NCBI RefSeq assembly: GCF_029844725.1
Contig: NZ_JAOCKJ010000001.1
Coordinates: 496,001-560,000, forward strand
From: Pantoea sp. GD03673
GTDB taxonomy: Bacteria > Pseudomonadota > Gammaproteobacteria > Enterobacterales > Enterobacteriaceae
Length of the DNA stretch: 64,000 nucleotides
Direction: 5' to 3'
In this document: positions 18,868 to 27,369 of the stretch, piece after piece
How the letters are laid out: every line of letters begins with the position of its first letter
How positions within the stretch are numbered: position 1 is the first letter of the stretch
Program-made: the position numbers and the translations under genes
Notes under the pieces: generated by a model
The model's database searches: none
Told to the model about the DNA's origin: nothing
The model's input: only the letters and a program-made list of their open reading frames with translations

Positions 18868-19713
18868 ATGGTTGATATGACGAAAGCTGAAAAGAAACTG
18901 ACCCCCGGTGATGTCCGCGCTGTTTTTATGCGCTCAAACCTTTTCCAGGGTTCATGGAACTTTGAACGTATGCAGGCGCTGGGCTTCTGCTTCTCGATGG
19001 TGCCGGTGATCCGCCGCCTCTATCCTGAGAACAATGATGAGCGTAAGCAGGCGATCAAACGTCATCTTGAGTTCTTCAATACCCATCCTTATGTTGCCGC
19101 GCCGGTGCTGGGCGTCACCATGGCGATGGAGGAGCAGCGTGCCAACGGCGCACCTATCGACGATGGCGCGATTAACGGTCTGAAAGTCGGGCTGATGGGA
19201 CCGCTGGCCGGTGTCGGTGACCCGATCTTCTGGGGTACGGTGCGTCCGGTGTTTGCAGCACTAGGTGCCGGTATCGCCATGAGCGGCAGTCTGCTGGGCC
19301 CGCTGCTCTTCTTTATACTGTTTAACCTGGCACGTCTTCTGACCCGCTACTACGGCGTGGCCTATGGCTATCGCAAAGGGATCGACATCGTCAGCGACAT
19401 GGGCGGCGGTTTTCTCCAGAAACTCACGGAGGGCGCCTCGATTCTGGGCCTGTTTGTCATGGGGGCGCTGGTCAACAAGTGGACGCACGTTAACATCCCG
19501 CTGGTGGTGTCGCGCATCACGGACTCCACCGGCAAGACCACCGTCACTACGGTTCAGTCGATCCTCGATCAGCTGATGCCGGGCATTGTGCCGCTGCTGC
19601 TGACCTTTGGCTGTATGTGGCTGCTACGCCGTAAAGTGAATGCGCTGTGGATTATCGTTGGCTTCTTTGCCATCGGTATTTTTGGTTACTGGATCGGCCT
19701 GCTCGGTCTGTAA
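18868..19713 (+). CDS. manZ: PTS mannose transporter subunit IID
   Basis: Partner of ManY in the inner-membrane mannose permease. The EIID signature is seen in FMRSNLFQGSWNFERMQALGFCFSMVPVI near the N-terminus (first 12 residues quoted in most profiles: RSNLFQGSWNFE) and GVGDPIFWGTVRP in the middle. Hydrophobic helices occupy the C-terminal half, ending in FGYWIGLLGL. It has 281 residues. It begins 15 bases after manY with AAGGAACAGGTG as ribosome site, so the three genes form one operon closed by a strong terminator. Confidence 0.97.
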   Translation: MVDMTKAEKKLTPGDVRAVFMRSNLFQGSWNFERMQALGFCFSMVPVIRRLYPENNDERKQAIKRHLEFFNTHPYVAAPVLGVTMAMEEQRANGAPIDDGAINGLKVGLMGPLAGVGDPIFWGTVRPVFAALGAGIAMSGSLLGPLLFFILFNLARLLTRYYGVAYGYRKGIDIVSDMGGGFLQKLTEGASILGLFVMGALVNKWTHVNIPLVVSRITDSTGKTTVTTVQSILDQLMPGIVPLLLTFGCMWLLRRKVNALWIIVGFFAIGIFGYWIGLLGL

Positions 19714-19723
19714 TTTCACCCGG

Positions 19724-19748
19724 CCGGGAGCCTGTGCTCCCGGTTTTT
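19724..19748 (+). terminator. Rho-independent terminator of manXYZ
   Basis: CCGGGAG (19724-19730) pairs with CTCCCGG (19737-19743), followed by TTTTT. It lies 10 bases past the manZ stop and separates the operon from yobD. Confidence 0.9.
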
Positions 19749-19804
19749 AAGCGTGGTGAGCTGAGCCACAACTGGCTGAGCTCACCCTGTTTGAGGTAGA
19801 TGTG

Positions 19805-20263
19805 ATGTCCGTAACTGACGTGTTGATTGCGTGTTGTATCGCTGCCCTGATGCTGTTTGCCATTTACCATGAGGCGATTTTACCGCGTCGGCGGGGAGCA
19901 ACCCGCTTACGGGTGGCACTGCGCAGGCAACATAAAATCGACAGCCTGATTGTTATCGGCCTGCTGCTGATACTTCTGTGGAACAATGTCAGTCATCATG
20001 GCCCGCAGCTCACCACCTCACTGCTGATGGTGCTGAGTTTTATGGCGTTCTGGCTGTTCTGGCTGCGGAAACCCACGCTGCTGATGAAGAATGAGGGATT
20101 GTTTTACGCCGGTGTCTGGATCGACTACCGGCGGATTCAGGGCATGAATCTTTCTGAGGATGGCATTCTGGTTATTCAGCTGGAACAGCGCCGTCTGCTG
20201 GTCGCAGTGCAGCAACTCGACGATCTGGAGCGGATCTACACGACGCTGGTCGATGCCCGTTAA
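19805..20263 (+). CDS. yobD: DUF986 membrane protein YobD
   Basis: Inner-membrane protein of 152 residues with three hydrophobic helices in its first half ([19 protein letters not shown]-like start, then [15 protein letters not shown] and [15 protein letters not shown]). A cytoplasmic C-terminal part follows with the conserved stretch [19 protein letters not shown]. The family function is unknown. ATG 19805 aligns with E. coli; a GTG directly before it is an alternative. In E. coli the manganese exporter mntP follows; here yobD instead runs straight into the opposite-strand rlmA, and their stop codons overlap. Confidence 0.9.
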   Translation: MSVTDVLIACCIAALMLFAIYHEAILPRRRGATRLRVALRRQHKIDSLIVIGLLLILLWNNVSHHGPQLTTSLLMVLSFMAFWLFWLRKPTLLMKNEGLFYAGVWIDYRRIQGMNLSEDGILVIQLEQRRLLVAVQQLDDLERIYTTLVDAR

Positions 20264-21069
20264 TCGCGCTGCCACACAGTCAGGCTAAAATCAGCATCGC
20301 AGCTGAACTGCTCGCTCTGCTGAAGCGTTTGCCAGACCGCCTCCCGCGCCCGCCAGGCAAAGGGGGTCATCTGCAGCAGGGTCGTCGCAGCGGCACCGGT
20401 AAGCGCCATCGGGTAGCGCAGGGCATGCTGTGCGACCTGCCGGAAGCCGGGATAGGCTTTCTGCTCGGGCACATGCAACTGCACGTCGCGGTAAATCAGC
20501 GCTTTGAACTGCTGCAGATGGTGCGGCCCTGGGGTCACGGTCAGCACCAGCCCCCCCGGCTTCAGCACGCGAGCCAGCTCCGCTTCGTTGCAGGGGGCGT
20601 AGATGCGTACAACCGCATCCAGAGAGTGATCGGCAAAGGGTAAGCGCTGGCTGGAAGCGACGCAGAAGCGCACCGCAGGATAGCGCTTTGCCGCCAGCCT
20701 GATGGCCATCCTGGCGACATCCAGCCCATCAATCTGCGCGCCGTCCCCCGCCGCATCTGCCAGCGCGGCGGTGTAATACCCTTCACCACAGCCGATATCC
20801 AGAACGCTGCACGCTGGCTGATTTAGCACTGCCGTAAGCAGGCTGACCACCCGATCACGCAGCGGCTGATAGTAGCCTGCCTCAAGAAACTCTCGCCGTG
20901 CCTGCATCATCTCAGCACTGTCACCCGGTTCACGCGATCGTTTATGCTGAACGGGCAGCAGATTGACGTAGCCTTCTTTCGCCTGATCAAACTGATGGCG
21001 GTTTTCGCAGCACCAGCTGCGGTCGGTGAAGGTCAGAGAAGCGTGACAAAGAGGGCAAATCAGGGACAT
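20260..21069 (-). CDS. rlmA: 23S rRNA (guanine-745-N1)-methyltransferase
   Basis: SAM-dependent enzyme that methylates N1 of G745 in helix 35 of 23S rRNA. The N-terminal zinc finger is formed by CPLC and a later Cys-His pair (CCENRHQFD), followed by the diagnostic [21 protein letters not shown]. The SAM-binding motif is [15 protein letters not shown] near residue 90. ATG 21069 gives 269 residues, equal to E. coli, with GGAGTACCTG upstream; the frame extends to 21084 without reason to use it. The TTAA at 20260-20263 supplies both its stop and that of convergent yobD. Confidence 0.95.
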   Translation of the reverse strand: MSLICPLCHASLTFTDRSWCCENRHQFDQAKEGYVNLLPVQHKRSREPGDSAEMMQARREFLEAGYYQPLRDRVVSLLTAVLNQPACSVLDIGCGEGYYTAALADAAGDGAQIDGLDVARMAIRLAAKRYPAVRFCVASSQRLPFADHSLDAVVRIYAPCNEAELARVLKPGGLVLTVTPGPHHLQQFKALIYRDVQLHVPEQKAYPGFRQVAQHALRYPMALTGAAATTLLQMTPFAWRAREAVWQTLQQSEQFSCDADFSLTVWQRD

Positions 21070-21130
21070 CAGGTACTCCGGCATCAGATAACGCGGCGCA
21101 GTGTAACCTTAACGTCTACGCTTCGGAAGC

Positions 21131-21164
21131 ATAAAGAAAGCCCCGGCTGAGAAGCCAGGGCTTT
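21131..21164 (-). terminator. Rho-independent terminator of cspC
   Basis: On the minus strand AAAGCCCTGGCT pairs with AGCCGGGGCTTT (21137-21164, one G-U or mismatch), followed by CTTTAT. It lies about 43 bases past the cspC stop. Confidence 0.75.
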
Positions 21165-21206
21165 GAAAATCCGTGTCAGGGTGCCATGCACCGCAGCGGT
21201 GTCGAA

Positions 21207-21416
21207 TCAGATAGCAGTGACGTTAACAGCTGCCGGGCCTTTCTGGCCGTCCTGAATTTCGAACTCAACGCTCTGGCCTTCAGCCAGGGTTTTAAAACCG
21301 TTGCCCTGAATAGCAGAGAAGTGTACGAACACATCTTTGCTGCCGTCAGCAGGAGTGATAAAACCAAAACCTTTAGACTCGTTGAACCACTTAACCTGAC
21401 CTTTAATCTTTGCCAT
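21207..21416 (-). CDS. cspC: Cold shock-like protein CspC
   Basis: A 69-residue single cold-shock domain binding single-stranded RNA and DNA. RNP1 is [11 protein letters not shown] and RNP2 is [10 protein letters not shown]. The sequence differs from E. coli CspC at about one position (QSVEF for QNVEF). CspC is constitutive or growth-temperature controlled, acts as an RNA chaperone and antiterminator, and stabilises rpoS and stress mRNAs. The start has AAAGGAATTTG upstream. In E. coli it is co-transcribed after yobF; here the yobF position is degenerate (21494-21571). Confidence 0.97.
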   Translation of the reverse strand: MAKIKGQVKWFNESKGFGFITPADGSKDVFVHFSAIQGNGFKTLAEGQSVEFEIQDGQKGPAAVNVTAI

Positions 21417-21493
21417 TTTGCAAATTCCTTTAGATGTTTATTTAGCCTGAAGGCTGTCTTACAGAAAAACCAGAGACATTACTGCATGAGGCA

Positions 21494-21571
21494 CTAATTA
21501 AGGTTCGGCAAGGAAGCGGTATTCAACGTCAACGTCTTTACTCGTACTTCTTTACTGAAGATGCCATGCAT
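21494..21571 (-). pseudogene. Degenerate yobF-like leader ORF upstream of cspC
   Basis: The minus-strand DNA starting at 21571 aligns by eye with E. coli yobF (ATG.TGGCAT.TTCAGTAAAGAAGT...GTTGACGTTGAATACCGCTT...). It carries a one-base deletion after about codon 9 and another near 21495. The first residues MHGIFSKEV match YobF (MCGIFSKEV), then the frame shifts and stops after 25 codons. Base-level similarity continues past both shifts (TGCCTCATGCAGTAATGT). So either yobF has decayed here while its DNA is kept as the cspC leader, or a shorter peptide is read. YobF is a small stress-induced protein in E. coli. Confidence 0.55.
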
Positions 21572-22064
21572 AAACAGAACTGTACCTCGTTTAACCCACG
21601 AATTGTTATCACATATCCCAAAAATAATGGCAAGCCATTTTTAAAGCTCTTGCGCGACTGCGCCCATATTTGCCAGAAGGCTCACATTGCCTGTTCTGTG
21701 GGGTTTACAAATACGCCTGCGAATAAAGCTTTCGTGGGGCTAGCGCCCTCTCCTGCCTTTGTTGCCAGGGGTAACTCAATGGATACCATAAGAAATTAAT
21801 ATTTCACAAATATGGCAATCACGAAATGAATAAGCGAAGCGGTAACAGTGGCAGATATCAAAAATCTGCCGCCAATCCTGTACAGCGACTTTTATTTCGT
21901 ACAGATAAGGCTCTTTTTGCACCAAAAGCAGGAGCCAGCCATTAGCCTTGCTCCAAATAAAAGCAACGATGCTGATTTTACTTATTAAGAATTTAACTTT
22001 TGATCTGAAAAATTGATGTCAGATAAAACACCTCCGGCTTTTATTTATCACGGAGGCTTTAGGA
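21572..22064. other. Intergenic region upstream of cspC
   Basis: About 490 A/T-rich bases lie between the cspC/yobF leader and the end of the MBL-fold gene. The cspC promoter should be here. Plus-strand frames (such as 21566-21799) lack ribosome sites. A weak stem (CCTCCG ... CGGAGG, about 22031-22053) could end the upstream gene. I see no other feature. Confidence 0.4.
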
Positions 22065-23069
22065 TTATTCCTGGGCGGGGTTATTTATGCTGCGGCCTTC
22101 GCCTATTCGCCAGGGAGCGAAGCGGCCATTTTGTTCATCGGCCCGCTGCAGCGCATTCGCCAGCTCCTGCGGTGGCGCATCCAGCGACTCGTCGGCCAGC
22201 TCAAATACCCCCCAGTGTATAGGCAGGGTCAATGGCCTGCCTGCCGCCTGCCACAGGGCTACCGCCTGGTCAGGATCCATATGCTGGCCCGCCATGAACC
22301 ATTTGGGTGCATAAGCGCCAATCGGCAAAGCAGTCACGCTGAACGGGCCAAGACGGGCCGGAATCTCCAGCAGTCTGTCACTGTAGCCGCTGTCGCCCGA
22401 GAACCAGAAACGCTGTGAGGCCGAGCGCACGACCCAGCCACACCAGAGTGAACGGTTGCGATCGCGCGGTGTTCGCATACTCCAGTGACGGGCTGGCACC
22501 GCATCAAAGCAGAGATCACCGTGCGTTATCTGCTGCCACCAGTCGAGCTGGTACACCTGTTTCACGCCCTGCGCTCTGCACCAGTTTGCCAGGCCCAGCG
22601 GCACAATAAAGGTTGCCTGTGGAAAGCGACGGATAATCGCTTTCACCGTGGGCTTATCCAGATGATCGTAATGGTTATGGGAAATAAGCACGACATCAAG
22701 GCGTGGCAGATCAGCGATGCTGAGTGGCGCAGGCGTTTTTCGCTGCGGCCCCGCAAAGGGCAGCGGCGAGGCGCGTGAAGAGAGCGCGGGATCAACCAGA
22801 ATATATTGCCCGTTCAGCCGCAACAGCACGGCAGCATGTCCCAGCCACCAGAGACGATCGTCATGACCGCTGATATCCGCGGGCTGCCACCACTGGTCGA
22901 TAAACGCCGCATACCCCTGCTGCGGTGGCTGCGGCAGCTGCTGTGCTTTACGCTCCCTGCGCCAGCGCTTCAGGTCGCCCGGTTTGCGCTGTTCCGGTTC
23001 AGGGTTACAGAATCCTTCCGGCGTGTGATGCGTTTTACTGCTGTCATACCACGGATTTTTCCAGCCCAT
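22065..23069 (-). CDS. MBL-fold metallo-hydrolase (NAPE-PLD/RomA-like)
   Basis: A 334-residue metallo-beta-lactamase-fold protein. The zinc motif HxHxDH appears as ISHNHYDHLD near residue 137. Further ligands probably lie in ARHWSMRTPRDRN, FSGDSGYSD and LPIHWGVFEL. The ending WGVFELADESLDAPP and the N-terminal sections (NPWYDSSKTHHTPEGF, WWLGHAAVLLRLNG) resemble the bacterial group related to N-acyl-phosphatidylethanolamine phospholipase D and Enterobacter RomA. The substrate is unknown; a phospholipid or lactone is an inference only. There is no signal peptide. It is inserted between cspC and yebO relative to E. coli and reads in the same direction as both. yebO ends 18 bases upstream of its start, which suggests co-transcription. 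Confidence 0.85.
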   Translation of the reverse strand: MGWKNPWYDSSKTHHTPEGFCNPEPEQRKPGDLKRWRRERKAQQLPQPPQQGYAAFIDQWWQPADISGHDDRLWWLGHAAVLLRLNGQYILVDPALSSRASPLPFAGPQRKTPAPLSIADLPRLDVVLISHNHYDHLDKPTVKAIIRRFPQATFIVPLGLANWCRAQGVKQVYQLDWWQQITHGDLCFDAVPARHWSMRTPRDRNRSLWCGWVVRSASQRFWFSGDSGYSDRLLEIPARLGPFSVTALPIGAYAPKWFMAGQHMDPDQAVALWQAAGRPLTLPIHWGVFELADESLDAPPQELANALQRADEQNGRFAPWRIGEGRSINNPAQE

Positions 23070-23087
23070 TCCGCCTCTCTGCAGTGA

Positions 23088-23360
23088 TTAACGTTCCGGA
23101 ATTAACCGGATAAAGTCGCGCTTTTCCCGCTCGTCATCGGTTTTTTTCAACTCTGCCCCAGGCTGCAACTCAATGAGACGTCGCAGCAGCTGATTCTGTT
23201 TTTTCTGCTCTTCAAGTAAGGATTCCAGTAAGCGGATTTGCTCACCAGCGCGCACGCTGGCCCGGTTAACAAAGAACCAGGCGACAAACGCCACAATCAA
23301 CACAATGACCAGCAGGCCATAGCTGACCAGGGGGCCCGAATTTGCGGCTAACTCATTCAT
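23088..23360 (-). CDS. yebO: YebO-like membrane-anchored protein
   Basis: A 90-residue protein with one N-terminal transmembrane helix (about residues 12-30, LLVIVLIVAFVAWFFVN). A helical, probably coiled-coil stretch rich in Glu/Gln/Leu follows (RLLESLLEEQKKQNQLLRRL), then a charged C-terminus ending DFIRLIPER. This matches E. coli YebO (NRASSRTNEQIELLEALLDQQ; end IIRLVAER). The ATG at 23360 has GAGGCAGTT before it; the ORF opens 14 codons earlier without a ribosome site. Function unknown. In E. coli mgrB follows upstream, but I found no mgrB-like frame in 23361-23572. Confidence 0.85.
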   Translation of the reverse strand: MNELAANSGPLVSYGLLVIVLIVAFVAWFFVNRASVRAGEQIRLLESLLEEQKKQNQLLRRLIELQPGAELKKTDDEREKRDFIRLIPER

Positions 23361-23572
23361 AACTGCCTCGTAAAACTCAGTGGAAACGCCAGAACATGGC
23401 AACCCCCTATTCTACCTGTAGCCATCGCAAAAGATAATGGGGGGCACATTAATGCAGAATTTGCCGTTTCAGTTATCTCTGATCGATCCCACCAGAAAAG
23501 CGAGGCATGCTGATATCATCATAACCGGCAGCACCAGGTGGCGCGCTGAGTTATCTTTCACAAGGAGACATG

Positions 23573-23809
23573 ATGAAACTGTTTATTCGCACATTAGGCT
23601 TGCTGGCGGTGATCTGGCTGGCGATGCTGTTTACCGGTTACGGGGTGTTAACCGGCAGTACGAAAAATGCCGCCGGACTGGGCCTGCAGTGCAGCTATCT
23701 TACCGCTCGCGGCGTCATCAGCGCGCAATATCTGCATACGGACAGTGGCGTGGTGGGCGTAACGGATTGTCCGTTACTGAAGAAAAGCGGCGACGTGATC
23801 GATAACTGA
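23573..23809 (+). CDS. yobH: YobH family protein
   Basis: A 78-residue protein matching E. coli YobH (NAAGLGLQCSYLTARG, QYLHTDSGVVGVTDCPLLKKS). The N-terminal hydrophobic helix (about residues 5-25) could be an uncleaved anchor or a signal peptide. Two cysteines (LQCSY, TDCPL) remain, which suggests a periplasmic disulfide. The function is unknown. Two adjacent ATG codons follow AAGGAGAC; the second aligns with the E. coli start. It is convergent with kdgR, with a terminator between. Confidence 0.87.
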   Translation: MKLFIRTLGLLAVIWLAMLFTGYGVLTGSTKNAAGLGLQCSYLTARGVISAQYLHTDSGVVGVTDCPLLKKSGDVIDN

Positions 23810-23814
23810 TCATT

Positions 23815-23840
23815 AAGCGGGCCGGATGGCCCGCTTTGTT
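23815..23840 (+). terminator. Terminator of yobH
   Basis: AAGCGGGCC-GGAT-GGCCCGCTT (23815-23836) is a strong stem. On the plus strand it runs into TTTGTTC; the minus strand has only a weak T-tract for kdgR. Confidence 0.75.
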
Positions 23841-24631
23841 CAGAACGGGTAGTCGTGATAACCCATTTCTGCTGAAAGCGTGCGCGCTGCCCGGTGCAGC
23901 ATCGCCACATAATCCTGACGGGCATCTTCTGAAAAACGAATAGTGGGAAACGAGATACTGAGTCCCGCAATCACCACGCCAAACCGATCAAATACCGGCA
24001 CGGCCAGACAGCGTAATCCCTCTTCCTGCTCTTCATTATCTTCGCCATAGCCCTGCGCCCTGACCTGCTCCAGCGCCGTAATCAGCGCCTCCGCACTCAG
24101 CAGCGTATTGGCCGTGCTGCGTTTGAACTCCACATCCCGCAGAATCTCCTCAACGTCGCTGCGATCGCGCCAGGCGAGCAGGACTTTACCAATCGCGGTG
24201 GTGTGCAGCGGATTACGGCGGCCAATGCGTGAATACATGCGCAGGTTGTAGAGCGAGTCGATTTTGTGGATGTAGACAATGCTGTCCTCTTCCAGCGCGC
24301 CCAGGTGAATCGTCTCTTTGGTCAGACGAGACAGCTCACGCATCTGCACATCTGCACTGCGGATCAAATCTACGTTCTGCAGCGCTTTAGCGCCCAGTTC
24401 AAACAGCTTCAGGGTCAGTGAGTATTTCTCACTTTCACCTTCCTGCGTGACATAGCCCAGCGATTTCATGGTTTGCAGGAAACGGTAGACGGTGCTTTTT
24501 GACATCATCACGCGCTGCGCAAGCTCGGTAATACCGTGATCGCGCTCTTCACCCAGCGCCTGCAAAATGCCGAACACTTTGAGTACCGAAGAGACGGAAT
24601 CGGGCTGTTTATCATTTTCAGCAGAGGACAT
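23840..24631 (-). CDS. kdgR: IclR-family repressor KdgR
   Basis: Repressor of pectin, galacturonate and KDG catabolism genes, released by 2-keto-3-deoxygluconate. The winged-helix DNA-binding domain is at about residues 12-75 (HGITELAQRVMMSKSTVYRFLQTM). The IclR effector-binding domain follows (LGALEEDSIVYIHKIDS, PLHTTAIGKVLLAW, LRCLAVPVFDRFG). ATG 24631 gives 263 residues, as in E. coli. The open frame to 24799 is an artefact. It is divergent from yebQ, which E. coli KdgR also neighbours. eda, a classical KdgR target, lies at the right edge of the window. Confidence 0.95.
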   Translation of the reverse strand: MSSAENDKQPDSVSSVLKVFGILQALGEERDHGITELAQRVMMSKSTVYRFLQTMKSLGYVTQEGESEKYSLTLKLFELGAKALQNVDLIRSADVQMRELSRLTKETIHLGALEEDSIVYIHKIDSLYNLRMYSRIGRRNPLHTTAIGKVLLAWRDRSDVEEILRDVEFKRSTANTLLSAEALITALEQVRAQGYGEDNEEQEEGLRCLAVPVFDRFGVVIAGLSISFPTIRFSEDARQDYVAMLHRAARTLSAEMGYHDYPF

Positions 24632-24818
24632 CGCGCACCTTGTTAAATCTGTTTCAAAAAAAATGGAACGGACTGTCAGTATAGAGTGATGCACAGGACA
24701 GCAGCAATGTTTTAACGATTGAGTCATATTTAAAGACAGTTTTTTATCTACCGGGACGCTGTATTTCAGCGCTGATTTCATTAGCATGATGATATTCACT
24801 CTCTTTAGTAATTAACTT

Positions 24819-26189
24819 ATGACACTCTCTCCCCCTCAGGATGGATTACCTGCGCGTCAGCGCTACATGGCTATCGTCACCATTGCGCTGGGCCTGACCA
24901 TGGCGGTGCTGGACGGCGCGATTGCCAACGTCGCATTACCGACCATTTCCCGTGAGCTGAATGCCAGCCCGGCGCAATCCATCTGGATTGTGAATGCTTA
25001 TCAGATCGCAATCATCGTCTCGCTGCTGTCCCTCTCTTTTCTTGGCGACATGCTGGGTTACCGCCGCGTCTATCAGGCGGGGCTGGCACTGTTTATTGCG
25101 ACCTCGCTGTTCTGCGCCTTCTCGACCTCACTCACTATGCTGACCGTGGCCCGCGTGCTGCAGGGGTTTGGCGGCGCGGCGCTGATGAGTGTGAATACCG
25201 CGCTGATACGCATTATCTATCCGCAGCGTTATCTGGGACGCGGTATGGCGATCAACTCGCTGGTGGTGGCCGTTTCAACCGCGGCAGGCCCGACGGTAGC
25301 GGCAGCGATACTCTCGGTAGCAAGCTGGAAATGGCTGTTTCTGATTAACGTCCCGCTGGGTGCGGTGGCGCTCTGGCTGGCGCTGCGAACGCTTCCTGAT
25401 AATCCGCAGAAAACCACCACACAGAAATTTGATGTGCCCAGTGCCATCATGAATGCCCTGTTCTTTGGCCTGATCATCTCCGCGCTTAGCGGTTTTGCTC
25501 AGGGACAAAGTCAGCTGCTGGTGCTGGCCGAGGTCGTTGCGCTGCTGATCACTGGCTGGTTTTTTATTCGTCGCCAGTTAAGCATGGCGGTGCCGCTGTT
25601 ACCGGTTGATCTGCTGCGTATCCCGATCTTCAGCCTGTCGATGGGGACGTCAGTCTGTTCGTTCTGCGCCCAGATGCTGGCGATGGTCTCACTGCCCTTC
25701 TTCCTGCAGAACGTCCTGCAGCGTAATGAGGTGGCAACCGGTCTGCTGCTGACGCCCTGGCCGCTGGCGACGATGATCTTTGCGCCGATTGCCGGCCGTC
25801 TGATTGAGCGGGTGCATGCCGGGCTGCTGGGGGGGATCGGACTGGCGATGTTCGCCCTGGGGTTATTCCTGCTCGCCTGGCTGCCAGCCAATCCAGGCGA
25901 TGGGGATATTATCTGGCGCATGATGCTGTGCGGGGCCGGTTTCGGGCTGTTTCAGTCACCGAATAACCACACTATTGTGACCTCTGCTCCGCGTCATCGC
26001 AGCGGTGGCGCGAGCGGGATGCTGGGGACGGCGCGCCTGCTGGGCCAGAGTATGGGTGCCGCGCTGGTTGCACTGATGTTTAATCTGTTTGATGACCGCG
26101 GAACGCACGCTTCGCTGCTGCTGGCAGGCAGCTTTGCCGCCGTGGCGGCGCTGGTGAGTGTGTCGCGCATGACGCAGACCCGCGCCTGA
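24819..26189 (+). CDS. yebQ: MFS transporter YebQ (DHA2 family)
   Basis: Inner-membrane proton-driven exporter of the 14-helix drug:H+ antiporter-2 group. The motif LDGAIANVALPTI at the end of helix 1 and GDMLGYRRVYQAG in loop 2-3 are typical. Helix 5 holds AAGPTVAAAILSVASWKWLF, with NVPLG following. It has 456 residues, one fewer than E. coli. The substrate is unknown. It is divergent from kdgR across 187 bases; I could not find a clean KdgR box there. Confidence 0.92.
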   Translation: MTLSPPQDGLPARQRYMAIVTIALGLTMAVLDGAIANVALPTISRELNASPAQSIWIVNAYQIAIIVSLLSLSFLGDMLGYRRVYQAGLALFIATSLFCAFSTSLTMLTVARVLQGFGGAALMSVNTALIRIIYPQRYLGRGMAINSLVVAVSTAAGPTVAAAILSVASWKWLFLINVPLGAVALWLALRTLPDNPQKTTTQKFDVPSAIMNALFFGLIISALSGFAQGQSQLLVLAEVVALLITGWFFIRRQLSMAVPLLPVDLLRIPIFSLSMGTSVCSFCAQMLAMVSLPFFLQNVLQRNEVATGLLLTPWPLATMIFAPIAGRLIERVHAGLLGGIGLAMFALGLFLLAWLPANPGDGDIIWRMMLCGAGFGLFQSPNNHTIVTSAPRHRSGGASGMLGTARLLGQSMGAALVALMFNLFDDRGTHASLLLAGSFAAVAALVSVSRMTQTRA

Positions 26190-26202
26190 CGGCAACCCAA
26201 AG

Positions 26203-26229
26203 AAAAAGGCGACCTGAGTCGCCTTTTTT
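26203..26229. terminator. Bidirectional terminator between yebQ and htpX
   Basis: AAAAAGGCGAC-CTGA-GTCGCCTTTTT (26203-26228) has T-runs on both strands, and it lies between two convergent genes. Confidence 0.92.
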
Positions 26230-26243
26230 TGATTTGCTTCGTG

Positions 26244-27125
26244 TTACTTCAGATACTGACCGCTGCGCAGTGCTTCAATACGCTTATCCAGCGGCGGGTG
26301 CGACATAAACAGCTCGCTGAACGATTTGCCTTTGCCGTTGATGCAGAACGCCATCATGCTGCTCGGCTCCTGCGGTTCGTAGCTGGTTTTCAGGCGCTGC
26401 AACGCCGCAATCATCTTCTCACGACCCACCAGCTTCGCTGAACCGGCATCAGCATGGAACTCACGGTGACGCGAGAACCACATGGTGATGATGCTGGCAA
26501 GAATACCAAACACCAGCTCCAGCACCATCGACACCGCAAAATAGACCAGCGGATTGCCGTTGCTGCTCTCTTCATCATCGCGGTTGCCGGACATAAAGCC
26601 TGCTGCGATCTGCGCCAGAATACGTGAAATGAAAATCACGAAGGTGTTCACCACACCCTGGATCAGCGTCATGGTGATCATGTCACCGTTAGCGATATGC
26701 GAGACTTCGTGAGCCAGCACCGCTTCGGCTTCGTCACGGCTCATGTTCTGCAGCAGACCGGTTGAAACCGCAACCAGTGAGGCATTTCGCCGTGCGCCTG
26801 TCGCAAAGGCATTGATGTCAGGTGCGTGATAGATAGCGACCTGTGGCATCGCAATGCCCGCCTGTTGGGCCTGATGGCCAATAGTATCCACCAGCCAGCG
26901 CTCGGTTTCATTGCGTGGCTGTTCAATCACTTCACCACCAACCGATCGCAGTGCCATCCACTTCGACATCAGCAGTGAAACAAACGCACCGCCAAAGCCA
27001 AACAGGCCTGCCATAATCATCAGGCCCTGAACACTGCTTGACTGGATCCCTGTCAGGCTGAGAATCAGCCCGAATACCAACATCACAGCCAGGTTGGTCA
27101 TCAGGAAAAGAGCAATACGCATCAT
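26244..27125 (-). CDS. htpX: Membrane zinc protease HtpX
   Basis: M48-family inner-membrane metalloprotease that degrades misfolded membrane proteins together with FtsH. The zinc motif is [13 protein letters not shown] (HExxH) near residue 140, with the third ligand Glu in [17 protein letters not shown]. Two N-terminal helices (about residues 4-25 and 35-55) and two more in the middle anchor it. The active site faces the cytoplasm. The length of 293 residues equals E. coli. In E. coli it is induced by the CpxR envelope stress response; I did not confirm a CpxR box here. Confidence 0.96.
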   Translation of the reverse strand: MMRIALFLMTNLAVMLVFGLILSLTGIQSSSVQGLMIMAGLFGFGGAFVSLLMSKWMALRSVGGEVIEQPRNETERWLVDTIGHQAQQAGIAMPQVAIYHAPDINAFATGARRNASLVAVSTGLLQNMSRDEAEAVLAHEVSHIANGDMITMTLIQGVVNTFVIFISRILAQIAAGFMSGNRDDEESSNGNPLVYFAVSMVLELVFGILASIITMWFSRHREFHADAGSAKLVGREKMIAALQRLKTSYEPQEPSSMMAFCINGKGKSFSELFMSHPPLDKRIEALRSGQYLK

Positions 27126-27323
27126 ATTTGTTAATCTTCCTCAGTAGTTCACGCGCCTATACGCGGATACATATCCTATGAGCATTGGGCGGCTTTTCAA
27201 GCGACCTTAACGTTTAAGTGCCTAAAAAGACATAACTTTACATTCTGACACGTCTGGCGTGCAGCACTGCCTGCTCACGGGTTCACCCTTGCTAATCATT
27301 CGTAACCGCAAACTTTTTCAGGT

Positions 27324-27353
27324 GCAAAAAAAAGCACCGCTGAGCGGTGCTTT
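27324..27353 (-). terminator. Rho-independent terminator of prc
   Basis: AAGCACCGCT-CAGCGGTGCTT on the minus strand is followed by TTTTTTTT. It lies 17 bases past the prc stop. The plus strand also has TTTTT, so it may work in both directions. Confidence 0.9.
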
Positions 27354-27369
27354 TTCTGGCAACAGCGGA

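Noticed and set aside
21566-21799. A 77-codon plus-strand frame upstream of cspC
   Set aside because: No ribosome site and no recognisable protein features; it overlaps the cspC/yobF leader.
22031-22053. Terminator of the MBL-fold gene
   Set aside because: The stem is only 6 bp with a long loop and a broken T-run; too weak to list as a feature.
24651-24669. KdgR-box-like palindrome (GTTTCA ... TGGAAC) between kdgR and yebQ
   Set aside because: The half-sites are in the reverse order of the KdgR consensus (GAAAC ... GTTTC), so it is probably a chance repeat.
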